Under the pieces are notes generated by a model. It was not told the DNA's origin. It saw only the letters and a list, made by a program, of their open reading frames with translations, and ran no database searches. This document shows positions 7,468 to 16,849 of a stretch of DNA of 64,000 nucleotides, in pieces. Origin of the DNA: Synechococcales cyanobacterium C42_A2020_086 (lineage in GTDB: Bacteria; Cyanobacteriota; Cyanobacteriia; Elainellales; Elainellaceae); the NCBI GenBank assembly GCA_015272325.1, contig JACYLU010000015.1, forward strand, positions 186,001-250,000, read 5' to 3'. A program made the position numbers and the translations under genes. Every line of letters begins with the position of its first letter. Within the stretch, counting starts at the first letter, position 1.

Positions 7468-8934
7468 TCAGGGGCGATAGATTTCGGCTGGAATGCCTTG
7501 CTGCTGCAGCTCTTGTAGCAGCTCTTGAGCTTTTTCCTCTTCGCTAAACGCTCCCAATTGCACCCTTGCTCCCTCGGAGGGCAGGTTGCGTACGTAAGCA
7601 TCGGGAACGACGGTTCGGGCCTGCTGCAAGCTCGTATCGCCGCTGTAGTCCGTCATGACGTAGACATAATTGGGGGTAGGTGCTGTAGCCGAAGGTGCAA
7701 CTGACTCAGTTGGAGTGGGTGCAGTCCCCGTGGGGTCAGGAGCCGGTAAGGGAGCGGTGGATACCTCGGGCAGGGGCGGTAAAGGCGCAACTGGTTCGGG
7801 GGCGACTGCAGGCGGCACAGCTGGAGCCGGAGCTGGAGTTGATATGGCCGGCTGCGATGGCACAGTAACTGCCGGCATAGGAGCCGGAGCGACCTCCGGC
7901 AAACTGTACACAGGGGGTGCACTAACCGTGGGATTTTGAGTGGGGGCTGATTTAGGACGACTGGCGGACTGGGGGGTAGTGGCAGGGGTGGATGGCTTGG
8001 CAGCAGGCGAATTACCCCGCGGCAGGGTGCCCAAGTTGTCTAGATTCAAATCTACAAATTCCTCAGCGGCTAGGTTCGGCGAAGGCGCTCTATCCGCGGT
8101 TTCTGATGGAGCTGAATCAGGGATCTGGGTTCCTGTAGAATTAGAATCTTCAGATGGCTCCTCTGGCGTCCCGATCTGCAGACTCGTAGGGTTCATGATC
8201 ACATAGCCGAGAGTGACGCTAGAGAGCAACAGCAGCAGCATCGACCCGATGCCTATCGGCGTCAGCAGGGTGTCTAGCAAGCGATTGGGTTCTGGCTCGG
8301 CTCGCAGGTCTGGATCTTCTTCGGCAATGCTGCGCAGCAGTTCCTCCGAGGAGTCGAGGTAACCGTCGTAGGCGGTGGATGGGTCGGCTGGCAGCGGATG
8401 ATGCACAAATTTTTGAATCGCTGCGCTGGGTTCAAAGTCGGCCAAATCGGGGTGAGTGTAGGGAGCAATGCCCGCAGCTCCAGCGGCAAAACCCAGCGGG
8501 ACACTCCTTGGTAACTCAGCTTCGTCGGCTACGAGGGGCGGTTGGGTCACGGCTGCCGTCGCCTGCGATTTTGAAGGACGTACCGGAGCGTTGACCTTCG
8601 AGGGCACCTCTGAGGACACCTCGCGGCGTGGCTCCACCGGCGGCATCGTTGTCTGGGCGGCAGCACGCTGAATGTTGAGCATACGCTGCACCTGCTGCTG
8701 AGCTGGCTCCGGCAGCGGATCACCTAGGCGAGGTTGCGGCAGGCGCACGGCGGCCGGCTTGGAGGCAGTCCACGGCGTGCGGGAAAGATCGGGCGGCAAC
8801 TGGCGACGACGGCGATAGCGTGCCAATTCTTCCTCGAGCTGTACGTCTAAGTTATCCAGCGCCAGGATCAGGGCAGGATGCAACGAAACAGCGGCAGACG
8901 GGGTAAAGGTTTCAATTGAGGACGGTCGGCGCAT
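7468..8934 (-). CDS. SPOR-domain membrane protein
   Basis: From ATG 8934 the product has 488 residues. The N-terminal half is cytoplasmic and low in complexity. One membrane helix lies near residues 225-250 (LLDTLLTPIGIGSMLLLLLSSVTLGYVIM). A long Pro/Ala/Thr/Ser-rich periplasmic linker follows. The C-terminal 80 residues (NYVYVMTDYSGDTSLQQAR ... EGARVQLGAFSEEEKAQELLQELQQQGIPAEIYRP) form a SPOR domain, which binds denuded peptidoglycan glycans at septa. A role in cell division or wall remodelling is therefore likely. An upstream in-frame ATG at 8973 would add 13 residues. Confidence 0.8.
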   Translation of the reverse strand: MRRPSSIETFTPSAAVSLHPALILALDNLDVQLEEELARYRRRRQLPPDLSRTPWTASKPAAVRLPQPRLGDPLPEPAQQQVQRMLNIQRAAAQTTMPPVEPRREVSSEVPSKVNAPVRPSKSQATAAVTQPPLVADEAELPRSVPLGFAAGAAGIAPYTHPDLADFEPSAAIQKFVHHPLPADPSTAYDGYLDSSEELLRSIAEEDPDLRAEPEPNRLLDTLLTPIGIGSMLLLLLSSVTLGYVIMNPTSLQIGTPEEPSEDSNSTGTQIPDSAPSETADRAPSPNLAAEEFVDLNLDNLGTLPRGNSPAAKPSTPATTPQSASRPKSAPTQNPTVSAPPVYSLPEVAPAPMPAVTVPSQPAISTPAPAPAVPPAVAPEPVAPLPPLPEVSTAPLPAPDPTGTAPTPTESVAPSATAPTPNYVYVMTDYSGDTSLQQARTVVPDAYVRNLPSEGARVQLGAFSEEEKAQELLQELQQQGIPAEIYRP

Positions 8935-8986
8935 CGCAGTACTCCTACCCGAAGCTAAATCCCTAGATATCAAACAGGTTTCAGGC

Positions 8987-9014
8987 GCTATCCCCTCTCA
9001 GCTATCCCCTCTCA
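8987..9014 (+). repeat. 14-bp perfect tandem duplication
   Basis: GCTATCCCCTCTCA at 8987-9000 is repeated exactly at 9001-9014. Confidence 0.95.
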
Positions 9015-9039
9015 ACAGTGTCGATTCAACAGTGTCGAT
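9012..9039 (+). repeat. Second 14-bp perfect tandem duplication
   Basis: TCAACAGTGTCGAT at 9012-9025 is repeated exactly at 9026-9039. It overlaps the preceding duplication by 3 bp but has an unrelated unit. Confidence 0.95.
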
Positions 9040-9377
9040 GACGCAGGAGGGACTACTCAGTTAATCAAGGCTAAGGCTTAGGGAGCCAGCCCCAGAGGAT
9101 AGACTCCTAAGGGACGCTAACTCCCCCGAGCAGAAAGGTGCGCTGAAACAGTTTTCCAAATATAGCGTAAAAGCGTTAAAAAAGCGGATGAATTGGCCAT
9201 ATGTAGAGTTTAGATTCCCTAAGGGGACCTCGACTCATGGGTAATGATAGCGGATTTTTGAAAAAATGCCGTATTTTAATGCCAAGGATTCATTTTGCCC
9301 ATTCGCAAACAATTCTTTCAGGGGCTTGTTGCTCCTGCTATTCAACGCTAGAGTGAATCGTCAAACTTTGGGGCGCT

Positions 9378-10019
9378 ATGTCGTTTCAAACACTGCACCA
9401 GGTTTTAAACGCCTTTGACCACCAGGCGAGCTGGAAAGAGCGACGTCAATTCCAACAATTGCTGACCTGTTGGGCAGAGGTGGTTGGGCCGGCCGTTGCT
9501 GCCCAGACTCGTCCGATAGCGCTGCAGCGGCAGGTGCTACAGGTCGCCACAGCAAGTTCGGTCTGGGCGCAAACCCTCGCCTTCGAGCGGCTGCGCATTC
9601 TGGAGAAACTGAATCAGCGAGTGCCGCTAGGGCTAACCGACATCCGCTTTTCCACGGCCCACTGGTGCTCCACCTCCCCGCCAAGCGCTGCGGCTGAGTC
9701 AGCAATCGTTTGGCAAAATCATCCGAGCCGCCTGCAAAGCCCCCGTCCGCCGGTTCGCCTACCCACTGCGACCGATCCGCACACCGCCTTTCGCAACTGG
9801 GCGAAAACGATACGCCTGCAATCGCAGCAGTTGCCACTTTGCCCTGTCTGCCATTCTCCAACTCCTGAAGGGGAACTAATCCGCTGGTCGGTTTGTGCTC
9901 TCTGCGCCGCACAGCAATTTGGGCAGGAATTTGGGCAGGCTGCTCCCCCCTCAGACCGCTCTACCTCCCCACTGTCTGCGTCTCTCCCTGATGCTGCTCC
10001 CCCTTCCTCAATTCCATGA
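9378..10019 (+). CDS. DUF721/DciA-like protein
   Basis: A 213-residue protein whose N-terminal ~100 residues match DUF721. The match covers LHQVLNAFDHQASWKERRQFQQLLTCWAEVVGPAVAAQTRPIALQRQVLQVATASSVWAQTLAFERLRILEKLNQ. DUF721 includes DciA, the helicase-loading factor used by bacteria lacking DnaC, but many members are uncharacterised. The C-terminal half has a CPVCHSPTPEGELIRWSVCALC zinc-ribbon-like segment, then FGQEFGQ coded by a 12-bp tandem duplication. It overlaps the MBOAT gene by 4 bp (ATGA). Confidence 0.82.
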   Translation: MSFQTLHQVLNAFDHQASWKERRQFQQLLTCWAEVVGPAVAAQTRPIALQRQVLQVATASSVWAQTLAFERLRILEKLNQRVPLGLTDIRFSTAHWCSTSPPSAAAESAIVWQNHPSRLQSPRPPVRLPTATDPHTAFRNWAKTIRLQSQQLPLCPVCHSPTPEGELIRWSVCALCAAQQFGQEFGQAAPPSDRSTSPLSASLPDAAPPSSIP

Positions 10020-11512
10020 CTCTGCTTTCCATCACCTACGGACTATTTTTGCTCAGCACCCTCGGCATCTATTGGTCGCTGGAACGCTCGTCGCGGCGAC
10101 TCTGGATCTTGCTGATTGCCAGCCTGGTGTTCTATAGCTCGCTGCAAATCCAATATGTGCCGCTGCTGCTGGTGATCAGTCTCATTACTTTTTATGTGGG
10201 GCTGGCCTTGGGTGCTCCAATGGACTGGCGGACCGATGACCGCGAGTGGGCATTTGCCCAGCAGGACTGGCACCGACGGCGACTGATGCTGCTCTGGGTG
10301 GGCATTGGCTGTAATTTGCTGCTGCTGCTAGGATTCAAGTACCTTCCGTTCCTGCTGGAAACTGCAGGAGTGGTGCTATCTCTTCCTGCTGCCACCGAGC
10401 ACGCCACCTGGATCCGCGATTCTTTAATTGCGCCCCTCGGCATCAGCTTTTTTAGCTTTGAGTGCATTGCCTATCTCGTTGATGTCTACCGAGGTGCCCC
10501 TGCCACCCATGATCTGCTTAAGTTTTTTGCCTACAAGCTGTTCTTTCCGAAGCTGATTTCGGGACCAATTAGTCGCTTCCACCCCTTGGCGGCTCAATTT
10601 CAGTCTCAAACTGCTCCTGCTCCTACCCAAATTGTGGAAGGACTCTGGCTGATTGCCTGCGGAGCCGTTAAGAAGCTGCTGCTAGCCGATCATCTGGGCA
10701 CCGTAGTGAACCTGATCTACGGCAATGTTGAGCGGGCTGGCAGCGGTGACCTCTGGCTGGCGGTCTTAGCCTACGGGCTACAGCTCTATCTCGACTTTAG
10801 CGGCTATGTAGATGTAGCACGGGGTAGCGCGATGCTGCTTGGCTTCAACCTGCCGCAAAACTTTGACTTTCCCTACTTCAGCCCCAACATTGCCGACTTC
10901 TGGCGGCGCTGGCACATGACCCTGGGCGATTGGCTGCGCAATTATCTCTATTTCCCGCTGGGCGGCTCGCGGCAAGGCTTGGCCCGCACCTGCCTCAATC
11001 TAATGATTGTGATGCTGCTGGCCGGTATTTGGCATGGAGCCGCCTGGGGCTTTGTTGCCTGGGGCGCTTTGCATGGGCTAGCGCTCGTTGTGCATCGGCT
11101 GACCGCAGCGCTATCAAATCGCTGGACAGCTTTGGGATACTGGTGGCAAAGCCTGCCCGGTATTGTTCTGGCGTGGCTGATCACTCAATTCATGGTGTTC
11201 ACCACCTGGATCTTCTTCCGCCTACCGAATTTGCAGGATTCGATTCGCGTTGTGCAGCGCCTGTTTGGGCAGACGGCCGATATTCAGTTTGCTCAAAAGG
11301 TCTATGTTGAAACGCTGCAGATGGAGCGGCTGCATCTGTTTCTGCTCATTGGGCTGCTGATCGCCGGCATGGGCGGTGCCTATACGTTGCAGCGCGGCTT
11401 CAAGCTACAGCTCGCCTGGATGGTCAAGATCCTGCTGGTCCCCATTTGCCTGTTTGCTGCCTGGCTGCTGGCTCCCAACGAAACGCCTGCCTATATTTAT
11501 TTCGATTTTTAG
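10016..11512 (+). CDS. MBOAT-family O-acyltransferase (AlgI-like)
   Basis: A 498-residue multi-pass membrane protein of the AlgI/DltB branch of MBOAT. The catalytic histidine lies in MIVMLLAGIWHGAAWGFVAWGALHG. Other family blocks include GISFFSFECIAYLVDVYRG, KLFFPKLISGPISRF and FWRRWHMTLGDWLRNYLYFPLGGS. Such enzymes move acyl groups, usually acetyl, across the inner membrane onto exported polysaccharides. No AlgJ/X-like partner is adjacent. The start overlaps the DUF721 stop, so translation is coupled. Confidence 0.92.
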   Translation: MTLLSITYGLFLLSTLGIYWSLERSSRRLWILLIASLVFYSSLQIQYVPLLLVISLITFYVGLALGAPMDWRTDDREWAFAQQDWHRRRLMLLWVGIGCNLLLLLGFKYLPFLLETAGVVLSLPAATEHATWIRDSLIAPLGISFFSFECIAYLVDVYRGAPATHDLLKFFAYKLFFPKLISGPISRFHPLAAQFQSQTAPAPTQIVEGLWLIACGAVKKLLLADHLGTVVNLIYGNVERAGSGDLWLAVLAYGLQLYLDFSGYVDVARGSAMLLGFNLPQNFDFPYFSPNIADFWRRWHMTLGDWLRNYLYFPLGGSRQGLARTCLNLMIVMLLAGIWHGAAWGFVAWGALHGLALVVHRLTAALSNRWTALGYWWQSLPGIVLAWLITQFMVFTTWIFFRLPNLQDSIRVVQRLFGQTADIQFAQKVYVETLQMERLHLFLLIGLLIAGMGGAYTLQRGFKLQLAWMVKILLVPICLFAAWLLAPNETPAYIYFDF

Positions 11513-11550
11513 AATTTGGTCGGGAGATACGTTTCTGGCAACCTGTCTTT

Positions 11551-11576
11551 ACACTTGGGCACAACACTTGGGCACA
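11551..11576 (+). repeat. 13-bp perfect tandem duplication
   Basis: ACACTTGGGCACA at 11551-11563 is repeated exactly at 11564-11576, about 40 bp past the MBOAT stop. Confidence 0.95.
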
Positions 11577-11740
11577 GGTTTTGGAAGCCGAGTTTCCAGC
11601 AGATTTGACCCAGAACTGAACCCCAGAGTCGTCTGAGTTTGCATCAAGCCCCGGCTCTATCGCGGTTCTATCACGCTAAAGCTCTTGGCTGGTGATGATC
11701 TCCCGTTGCAAGCGGAGCGGCAACCCTCCCGACGTCATCC

Positions 11741-12544
11741 TCAGCCTGCCACCGAATCGAGCTGGTTGGGCAGTGCAGCCGGTCCGAGGGGTGCCGGGCG
11801 AGTCACCGTTTGCGCTAGCGTCTGGGAGATTTGGCGGCAGTAGTCGTTGAATAAGGGCGAGGTGCGGAAGTCTTCGTCGCGGGGATAAGGAGCCTCAATC
11901 GCGATATCGGCCACAACCCGCCCCGGACGGGACGCCATCACAACGACCCGATTTGACAGATACACCGCTTCGTAAATGTTGTGGGTGACAAACACCACCG
12001 TCCATTGCTTTTGCTGCCAAAGCGCGAGCAAATCGCTGTTGAGCCGGCTGCGGGTCATTTCGTCGAGTGCCCCAAAGGGTTCGTCCATCAGCAGCAGTTC
12101 TGGCTTGGTTACCAGGGCCCGAGCAATCGAGACGCGCATCCGCATCCCTCCCGACAACTCTCGCGGGTACGCCTGCTCGAAGCCCTGGAGGTCTACCAAT
12201 CGCAGCGCTTCGGTGGTGGCAGTAGCTGCTTCGCGTTTGTTCATCCCCGCCAGTTTCAGCGGCAGCTGCACATTCTCCTGCACCGTTGCCCAGGGCATTA
12301 GAGCCGCCTCCTGAAACACAAAGGCTAATCGCTGCTGCGTCCGACTGCCACCCCAATAGAGCTGTCCCGTGCTTAGGGTGCCCAATCCGGCAATTAGGCG
12401 CAGTACCGTACTTTTGCCGCAACCGGAAGGTCCCAGCAAGCTGACAAACTGCCCATCGCCAATCGTTAAATTCAGATCCTTGAGGGCTACGGTGCCGTTG
12501 GCGTAGGTTTTGCTGACATGGCTGAGGGTGACAGCAGGCGTCAT
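11741..12544 (-). CDS. ABC importer ATPase (SsuB/TauB/ThiZ-like)
   Basis: A 267-residue nitrate/sulfonate/taurine-type ATPase. It has Walker A (LLGPSGCGKSTVLRLIAG), a Q-loop (FVFQEAALMPWATVQENV), the signature LSGGMRMRVSIARAL, Walker B (LLLMDEPFGALDEMTR) and the H-loop (VVFVTHNIYEAVYLSNRVVVM). It couples ATP hydrolysis to uptake of a small organic solute at the inner membrane. The binding-protein gene lies 85 bp upstream on the same strand. No permease gene is present in the window, so one must be encoded elsewhere or has been lost. Confidence 0.9.
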   Translation of the reverse strand: MTPAVTLSHVSKTYANGTVALKDLNLTIGDGQFVSLLGPSGCGKSTVLRLIAGLGTLSTGQLYWGGSRTQQRLAFVFQEAALMPWATVQENVQLPLKLAGMNKREAATATTEALRLVDLQGFEQAYPRELSGGMRMRVSIARALVTKPELLLMDEPFGALDEMTRSRLNSDLLALWQQKQWTVVFVTHNIYEAVYLSNRVVVMASRPGRVVADIAIEAPYPRDEDFRTSPLFNDYCRQISQTLAQTVTRPAPLGPAALPNQLDSVAG

Positions 12545-12629
12545 GCGCAGATCTCCTAGGAGGGTTCAACGGAATACAGCAGTGAGTCAGCAGTCTAGAC
12601 CTGAGCGGCCTCAGCACACCCCGATGTGT

Positions 12630-13727
12630 CTAGCTCCGGTAAGCTGCCACGCCCTTATTGACAAATTGCAGCGTATACGCCTGAGTATAGGGCGTTTCGG
12701 GCTTGAAAATTCCCTCTGCCGCCATGGTTTCAAAGAAGGTCTGCCAGCGTTGATCGACCATAGCACCAATGCCTTGGGTTTCGGCCTCTCCCGATATGAC
12801 AATGCCGTATTCCTTCATCTTGGCGATGCCGTAGGCAATCTGTTCATCGGTCATTTCTGGGTTATCTTTTTTGATCAGCTCGTTGCCAGGGGTGGGGTCA
12901 CCCTCTAGATAGCTGTACCAACCCTTGATCGAGGCATCGACAAAGCGCTGCACCAAATCGGGATTTTGCTCAACCAGCTCCCGTTTGCACTCAATCGTCG
13001 TCGAATAGGGTTCATAGCCATAATCGGCCAGCAAAAACACCAGCGGCTCAAACCCACCTTCTTTTCGGATCTTCAGCGGCTCCGAACTGAGATACCCCTG
13101 CTGCACGGAATTTTTGTCTGCTAGGAAGGGACCAGAGTTGAAGTTGTAAGGGCGCTTCTGCGAATCTTCAAATCCATATTTGGCTTTCAAGAACGGCCAG
13201 AACGTCGTGTTAGCAGCCGCAGAGATAAAAATCGGTCGTCCCCGCAGGTCTTCCAGCGACTTGGCACCAGTTTCGGGATGGGCCATCAAAATTTGCGGAT
13301 CTTTCTGGAAAATGGCCGCCACGGTAATTTTGGGAATGCCTTCTTCCACCGCCTTGATGGCATCCGAGGCGTAACCCATGAAGAAATCAACCGCGCCGCC
13401 CATCAGGAGTTGCGTTCCGTTCACCTGCGGTCCGCCCATTTTCACCGTTACATCTAGCCCATGGTCCCGATAGATCCCCGTAGCGACTGCCTGATAAAAC
13501 CCGCCATGCTCTGCCTGGGCATACCAGTTGGTGCCAAAGGTCAGTTGAGTCAACTCTCCAGGGCTAGCTGCCGGCTGTTCACTGGTTGAATTACCGGCTG
13601 AATTGCCTGATTGATTAGCTGCACACGCTGTGACCAAACCGCTACCAACGGTCAGCAACCCATACTGCACGAACCGCCGCCGACTGAGACCGTAACTCCC
13701 CCGCTGTGAGTAACGCCATTGACTCAT
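12630..13727 (-). CDS. ABC importer substrate-binding lipoprotein (NMT1/THI5-like), Tat-type signal
   Basis: A 365-residue NMT1/SsuA-like periplasmic binding protein. The signal peptide has a twin-arginine motif (SRRRFVQYG, residues 15-23) followed by a lipobox with Cys35 (LVTAC), so it looks like a Tat-exported lipoprotein. The mature domain begins LTQLTFGTNWYAQAEHGGFYQAVATGIYRDHGLDVTVKMGG, typical of the THI5/NMT1 fold. Possible ligands are thiamine pyrimidine precursors, sulfonates or nitrate; sequence alone cannot choose. It is followed by the ATPase gene and shares its operon. Confidence 0.88.
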   Translation of the reverse strand: MSQWRYSQRGSYGLSRRRFVQYGLLTVGSGLVTACAANQSGNSAGNSTSEQPAASPGELTQLTFGTNWYAQAEHGGFYQAVATGIYRDHGLDVTVKMGGPQVNGTQLLMGGAVDFFMGYASDAIKAVEEGIPKITVAAIFQKDPQILMAHPETGAKSLEDLRGRPIFISAAANTTFWPFLKAKYGFEDSQKRPYNFNSGPFLADKNSVQQGYLSSEPLKIRKEGGFEPLVFLLADYGYEPYSTTIECKRELVEQNPDLVQRFVDASIKGWYSYLEGDPTPGNELIKKDNPEMTDEQIAYGIAKMKEYGIVISGEAETQGIGAMVDQRWQTFFETMAAEGIFKPETPYTQAYTLQFVNKGVAAYRS

Positions 13728-13807
13728 GCCTTTCTCCTGAACCCTTCACTCTAACTAGATGAGCCGAATCCTACGTTATCTTAACGAAAGTTAAACAAAA
13801 TCATAGC

Positions 13808-13835
13808 AAAAACCCGTTGACCCTCCAGGGCGGGT
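13808..13835 (-). terminator. Rho-independent terminator downstream of gshB
   Basis: Read on the minus strand, an ACCCG...CGGGT stem with an inner CCCT/AGGG pairing is followed directly by TTTTT. It lies about 150 bp after the gshB stop. Confidence 0.7.
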
Positions 13836-13983
13836 ATAGCCACTCATCAGGCTTGGAGCCGCGTCGCCGCCGAGGGAGTAGCACCTTCACTCCACTGACT
13901 CGACCGTACTAAACCCCTGCTCACTGAATTGTATCTGGAGCTACCAGTTCGATGGATAAACTCTGCATTCCGTGGTTCCCTGT

Positions 13984-14973
13984 CTAGGAGGGCATAGTCG
14001 CCAGCGCCATTTGGCTCTTTTGCTGCACCACCCACTGAATCACCTGCTGCCCTAGCCGCACGTTGCTGAGGCGATCAATCTCGCGGATCCCAGTCGGACT
14101 TGTAACATTTACCTCGGTTAAGTAGCCGCCAATCACATCGATGCCCACCAGCACTAACCCATCGCGGCGCAAGCTCGGAGCCAGCCGGGCGCAAATCTGC
14201 CGCTCTCGCTCTGTAATCGTAGTAGGCACCGCCTGTCCACCCACCGCCATGTTGCCGCGAAACTCCTTACCGCTGGGCACACGGTTAACCGCTCCAATTG
14301 GCTCACCGTCTAGTAAGATAATCCGCTTATCGCCCTCTTGAGCGGCCGGCAGGTAAGCTTGCACCATCACAGGCATTTTGCCTAGGGTGCTGATCTCAAT
14401 CAGCGAGTTGAAGTTGCGGTCGTCGGGGGTCATTAACAAAATGCCTTCCCCGGCTTTACCGCCCAATGGCTTCAGCACTGCCGCCCCGTGGCGCTCTACA
14501 AACTCGCGAATCACCTGCTTGTCTTGCGAAACAATTGTCTCGGGCATCACATCGGTGAATTGAAGCGCATACATCTTTTCGTTAGCGGCTCGCAGCCCAC
14601 GGGGGGAATTAATGACTAGAGTTTTGCTGGGATCGATCGCATCTAGGATATAGGTGGCATAGAGATAGGCAATCGTCACCGGCGGGTCGGTTCGCATAAA
14701 TACCGCATCCATGTCCTGGAGCCTGAGCTGCCGCTGTTCGCCAAGCTGAAACCACTCCGGCACCGCCACCCAGCGATCTGCCCCAAGCTGCACCGGCTGA
14801 AGCTGGACGCGCTGCGCCAACGCATAAGCTTGACCTGCCACCACACTAAGCTGAGACGCTTCGGTGATCCACACGTCGTAGCCCATCGCTTGAGCAGCTT
14901 CCATCAGCGCCACGCTGGTATCATGCCCCGGATCCAGCTGCTGGATCGGATCAATAATGAACGCAAATTTCAC
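13984..14973 (-). CDS. gshB: Glutathione synthetase
   Basis: A 329-residue ATP-grasp enzyme that adds glycine to gamma-glutamylcysteine. The N-terminus MKFAFIIDPIQQLDPGHDTSVALMEAAQAMG is diagnostic. Later motifs are FMRTDPPVTIAYLYATYILD, the ATP-grasp loop VLKPLGGKAGEGI, and GLVLVGIDVIGGYLTEVNVTSPTGIREI. A glutaredoxin gene lies immediately upstream on the same strand, the conserved cyanobacterial grxC-gshB pairing. Confidence 0.96.
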   Translation of the reverse strand: MKFAFIIDPIQQLDPGHDTSVALMEAAQAMGYDVWITEASQLSVVAGQAYALAQRVQLQPVQLGADRWVAVPEWFQLGEQRQLRLQDMDAVFMRTDPPVTIAYLYATYILDAIDPSKTLVINSPRGLRAANEKMYALQFTDVMPETIVSQDKQVIREFVERHGAAVLKPLGGKAGEGILLMTPDDRNFNSLIEISTLGKMPVMVQAYLPAAQEGDKRIILLDGEPIGAVNRVPSGKEFRGNMAVGGQAVPTTITERERQICARLAPSLRRDGLVLVGIDVIGGYLTEVNVTSPTGIREIDRLSNVRLGQQVIQWVVQQKSQMALATMPS

Positions 14974-15044
14974 GCCGTTGTTCTCCGGTGTTTAAATCTT
15001 TTAGGTGAGTTGAGCGAATGAACTTGGCTATGGCTAGCGCTGCC

Positions 15045-15308
15045 CTAGGAGCGCGACAGCAGGGGATCGAGTTCTCCCCGAGACTCTAGAGCATACAGAT
15101 CGTCACAGCCGCCGATATGCTGATCGTCAATAAAGATCTGCGGTAAGGTGCGTCGCCCGTGGGCCCGTTGTGCCATCTTGGCTCGTGCTGCCTCGTCGCC
15201 ATCAATACAGTATTCGGTGAAGTCTACCCCTTTCTTGGTGAGTAGTGCTTTTGCCCGAATGCAGAAGGGACAGGTGCTCCAGGTATAAATTTCAACGTGA
15301 GAAGCCAT
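15045..15308 (-). CDS. grxC: Glutaredoxin 3
   Basis: An 87-residue dithiol glutaredoxin with the CPFC active site (C13, C16) in YTWSTCPFCIRAKALL. The TLPQIFIDDQHIGGCDDLYAL block supplies the cis-proline and glutathione-binding residues. It reduces protein disulfides with glutathione. I chose ATG 15308; an upstream ATG at 15332 would add eight residues. It is 71 bp upstream of gshB and probably co-transcribed. Confidence 0.95.
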   Translation of the reverse strand: MASHVEIYTWSTCPFCIRAKALLTKKGVDFTEYCIDGDEAARAKMAQRAHGRRTLPQIFIDDQHIGGCDDLYALESRGELDPLLSRS

Positions 15309-15471
15309 AGGAATGGTGTGTTCTTGCAACATTTCTTTATCTTAAAGGGTAAGGGGATTGCAGCTCATCGATGTAAACCTAAAGTCTTGGTGGATTCTAG
15401 ACAGCCCAGATAGCATAATGAGGCATAATTGACGAACTCATGTTGTTTCTGGCGGGGTCTTGCAATTGTTT

Positions 15472-15933
15472 ATGAGAAAGTTTTCACTACCTAAAATCAG
15501 CCTCCCCCTGATGGTGCCAGCCACTGCACTCGCCATTGGGTTGGGAACCCTGTCTGCCCAAGCCCAAACAGAGGCACCGCTTTACAATCCCATACCGCTT
15601 CCTGCCAACAATGAGGTGTCGGATAGCTTGACCGATAAAGACATTCCGACGGGTTTGGGCGGCTTTGCTCGCGACTATCTTGTATCCTTCAAAGAAGGCG
15701 AGCAGGTTGTTATGGATCTCACGTCTGAAGAATTCGATACCATCATCACGCTGATTGCTCCCGATGGGGCAACCGTTGCCGAAAACGATGATGCTCCTGA
15801 CGGCTCAACCAACTCTATGCTGTTTGCCCGCATTACTCGCCCCGGCAACTACATTGTGCGAGTTAGCCCCTACGCTGGACAGGGGGTAGGACGGTTTAAC
15901 CTCAAAGTCACTCGGTTGCGACCCGTCGATTAA
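15472..15933 (+). CDS. Secreted PPC-domain protein
   Basis: From ATG 15472 the product is 153 residues. A signal peptide is clear (basic MRKFSLPK, hydrophobic core, cleavage near SAQAQT). The rest is one bacterial pre-peptidase C-terminal (PPC) beta-sandwich domain: DYLVSFKEGEQVVMDLTSEEFDTIITLIAPDGATVAENDDAPDGSTNSMLFARITRPGNYIVRVSPYAGQGVGRFNLKV. PPC domains usually accompany secreted proteases; here it stands alone and no protease is adjacent. The in-frame TTG at 15460 is less likely. Confidence 0.85.
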   Translation: MRKFSLPKISLPLMVPATALAIGLGTLSAQAQTEAPLYNPIPLPANNEVSDSLTDKDIPTGLGGFARDYLVSFKEGEQVVMDLTSEEFDTIITLIAPDGATVAENDDAPDGSTNSMLFARITRPGNYIVRVSPYAGQGVGRFNLKVTRLRPVD

Positions 15934-16107
15934 ATCGCAATTGCCAAAATCGGGGACAGATCACCTCCAAAAGCCCGATCCGCAGCGAATTGCCCTTGCT
16001 TTGTCTCCCCTATAGTCCTCGACGCCTCTGCCTTGGTCCTCGATTTTGGCTAAACCCTTGCCAATCTTTTGCAATGTTTGCTACTTTAGTTAAGCGCTAT
16101 GCACCCT

Positions 16108-16180
<73 letters not shown>

Positions 16181-16197
16181 TTCCAGGTAAATCAAGT

Positions 16198-16231
16198 AAA
16201 AAGCTTCAGCCATAAAGGTTGGGGGCTTTTT
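16198..16231 (+). terminator. Rho-independent terminator after tRNA-Phe
   Basis: AAAAAGC (16198-16204) pairs with GCTTTTT (16225-16231). Inside, CAGCC (16207-16211) pairs with GGTTG (16217-16221) around an ATAAA loop. The stem ends in a T run. Confidence 0.8.
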
Positions 16232-16289
16232 AGTTTCATCGCTCAATAAACATTTAAGCTAGTTTTTAGGCATTTTTAGGTCGGTTTGG

Positions 16290-16848
16290 GTGGCAGATTG
16301 GGGGAAATTTTTGGGGGGAACTGGCTGTACTTTCAGTACAAATATACTGTTAACCAGGAGCGCAGCCATGTATTCCAGAGACGGGCAAGGCAACGTCAGC
16401 AAAGGGTCAGTTCAAAACGACGCGGTGCGGATTCGGGATTGGCTGGTGGCAAACAAGACTCCAGATGCTGGCAAACGCATGTTGACTCAGTTTTCTGCCT
16501 GCTGCAAATGGGCCATGAAGTCAAAGCTGATCGCTGAGAATCCCTTCGAAGGATATGGCAGTGGATGTGAAAGTCCCGAAGGGAGATGACGAGGTACCGA
16601 TATCAATCCCTTTACCCTTGAGGAGCACGATTCTCCAATTCTCCAAGGGAGAGGCTAACGCCAACGTATCATTGCAGCCTTCTAATGCTCCGCTAGCTGC
16701 GCTTTTAGCATCGATCAAACCTGCTCATGCCACTGGGGAAACCAAAGTTTTTCCATCGCCAAAGGGCACCTGGATCGACGTTCATAACCTGACGAATCGG
16801 GGATGGCGCGCTGTTGTGTCAAAGTTGGAAGGGACGATCGCATCTTAA
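16290..16848 (+). pseudogene. Degenerate tyrosine recombinase (integrase) next to tRNA-Phe
   Basis: Pieces of one integrase lie in different frames. The first frame has the SAM-like core-binding domain (NDAVRIRDWLVANKTPDAGKRMLTQFSACCKWAMKSKLIAENPFEG). An extra T near 16553 shifts the frame to MAVDVKVPKGDDE, then DINPFTLEEHDS appears in a third frame near 16600. After a deletion, KVFPSPKGTWIDVHNLTNRGWRAVVSKLEG from the catalytic region returns at about 16745-16835. The catalytic Arg-His-Arg-Tyr set is not present, so it cannot be active. It is the remnant of an element that entered at the tRNA gene. Confidence 0.85.
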
Positions 16849-16849
16849 C

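Larger units (their letters stand above)
8935..9377. other. 443-bp divergent intergenic region
   Basis: This spacer separates the SPOR gene (minus) from the DUF721 gene (plus) and must hold both promoters. I see two adjacent 14-bp tandem duplications at 8987-9039 and AT-rich DNA from about 9165 to 9310. No open frame with a ribosome-binding site is visible. Confidence 0.6.
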
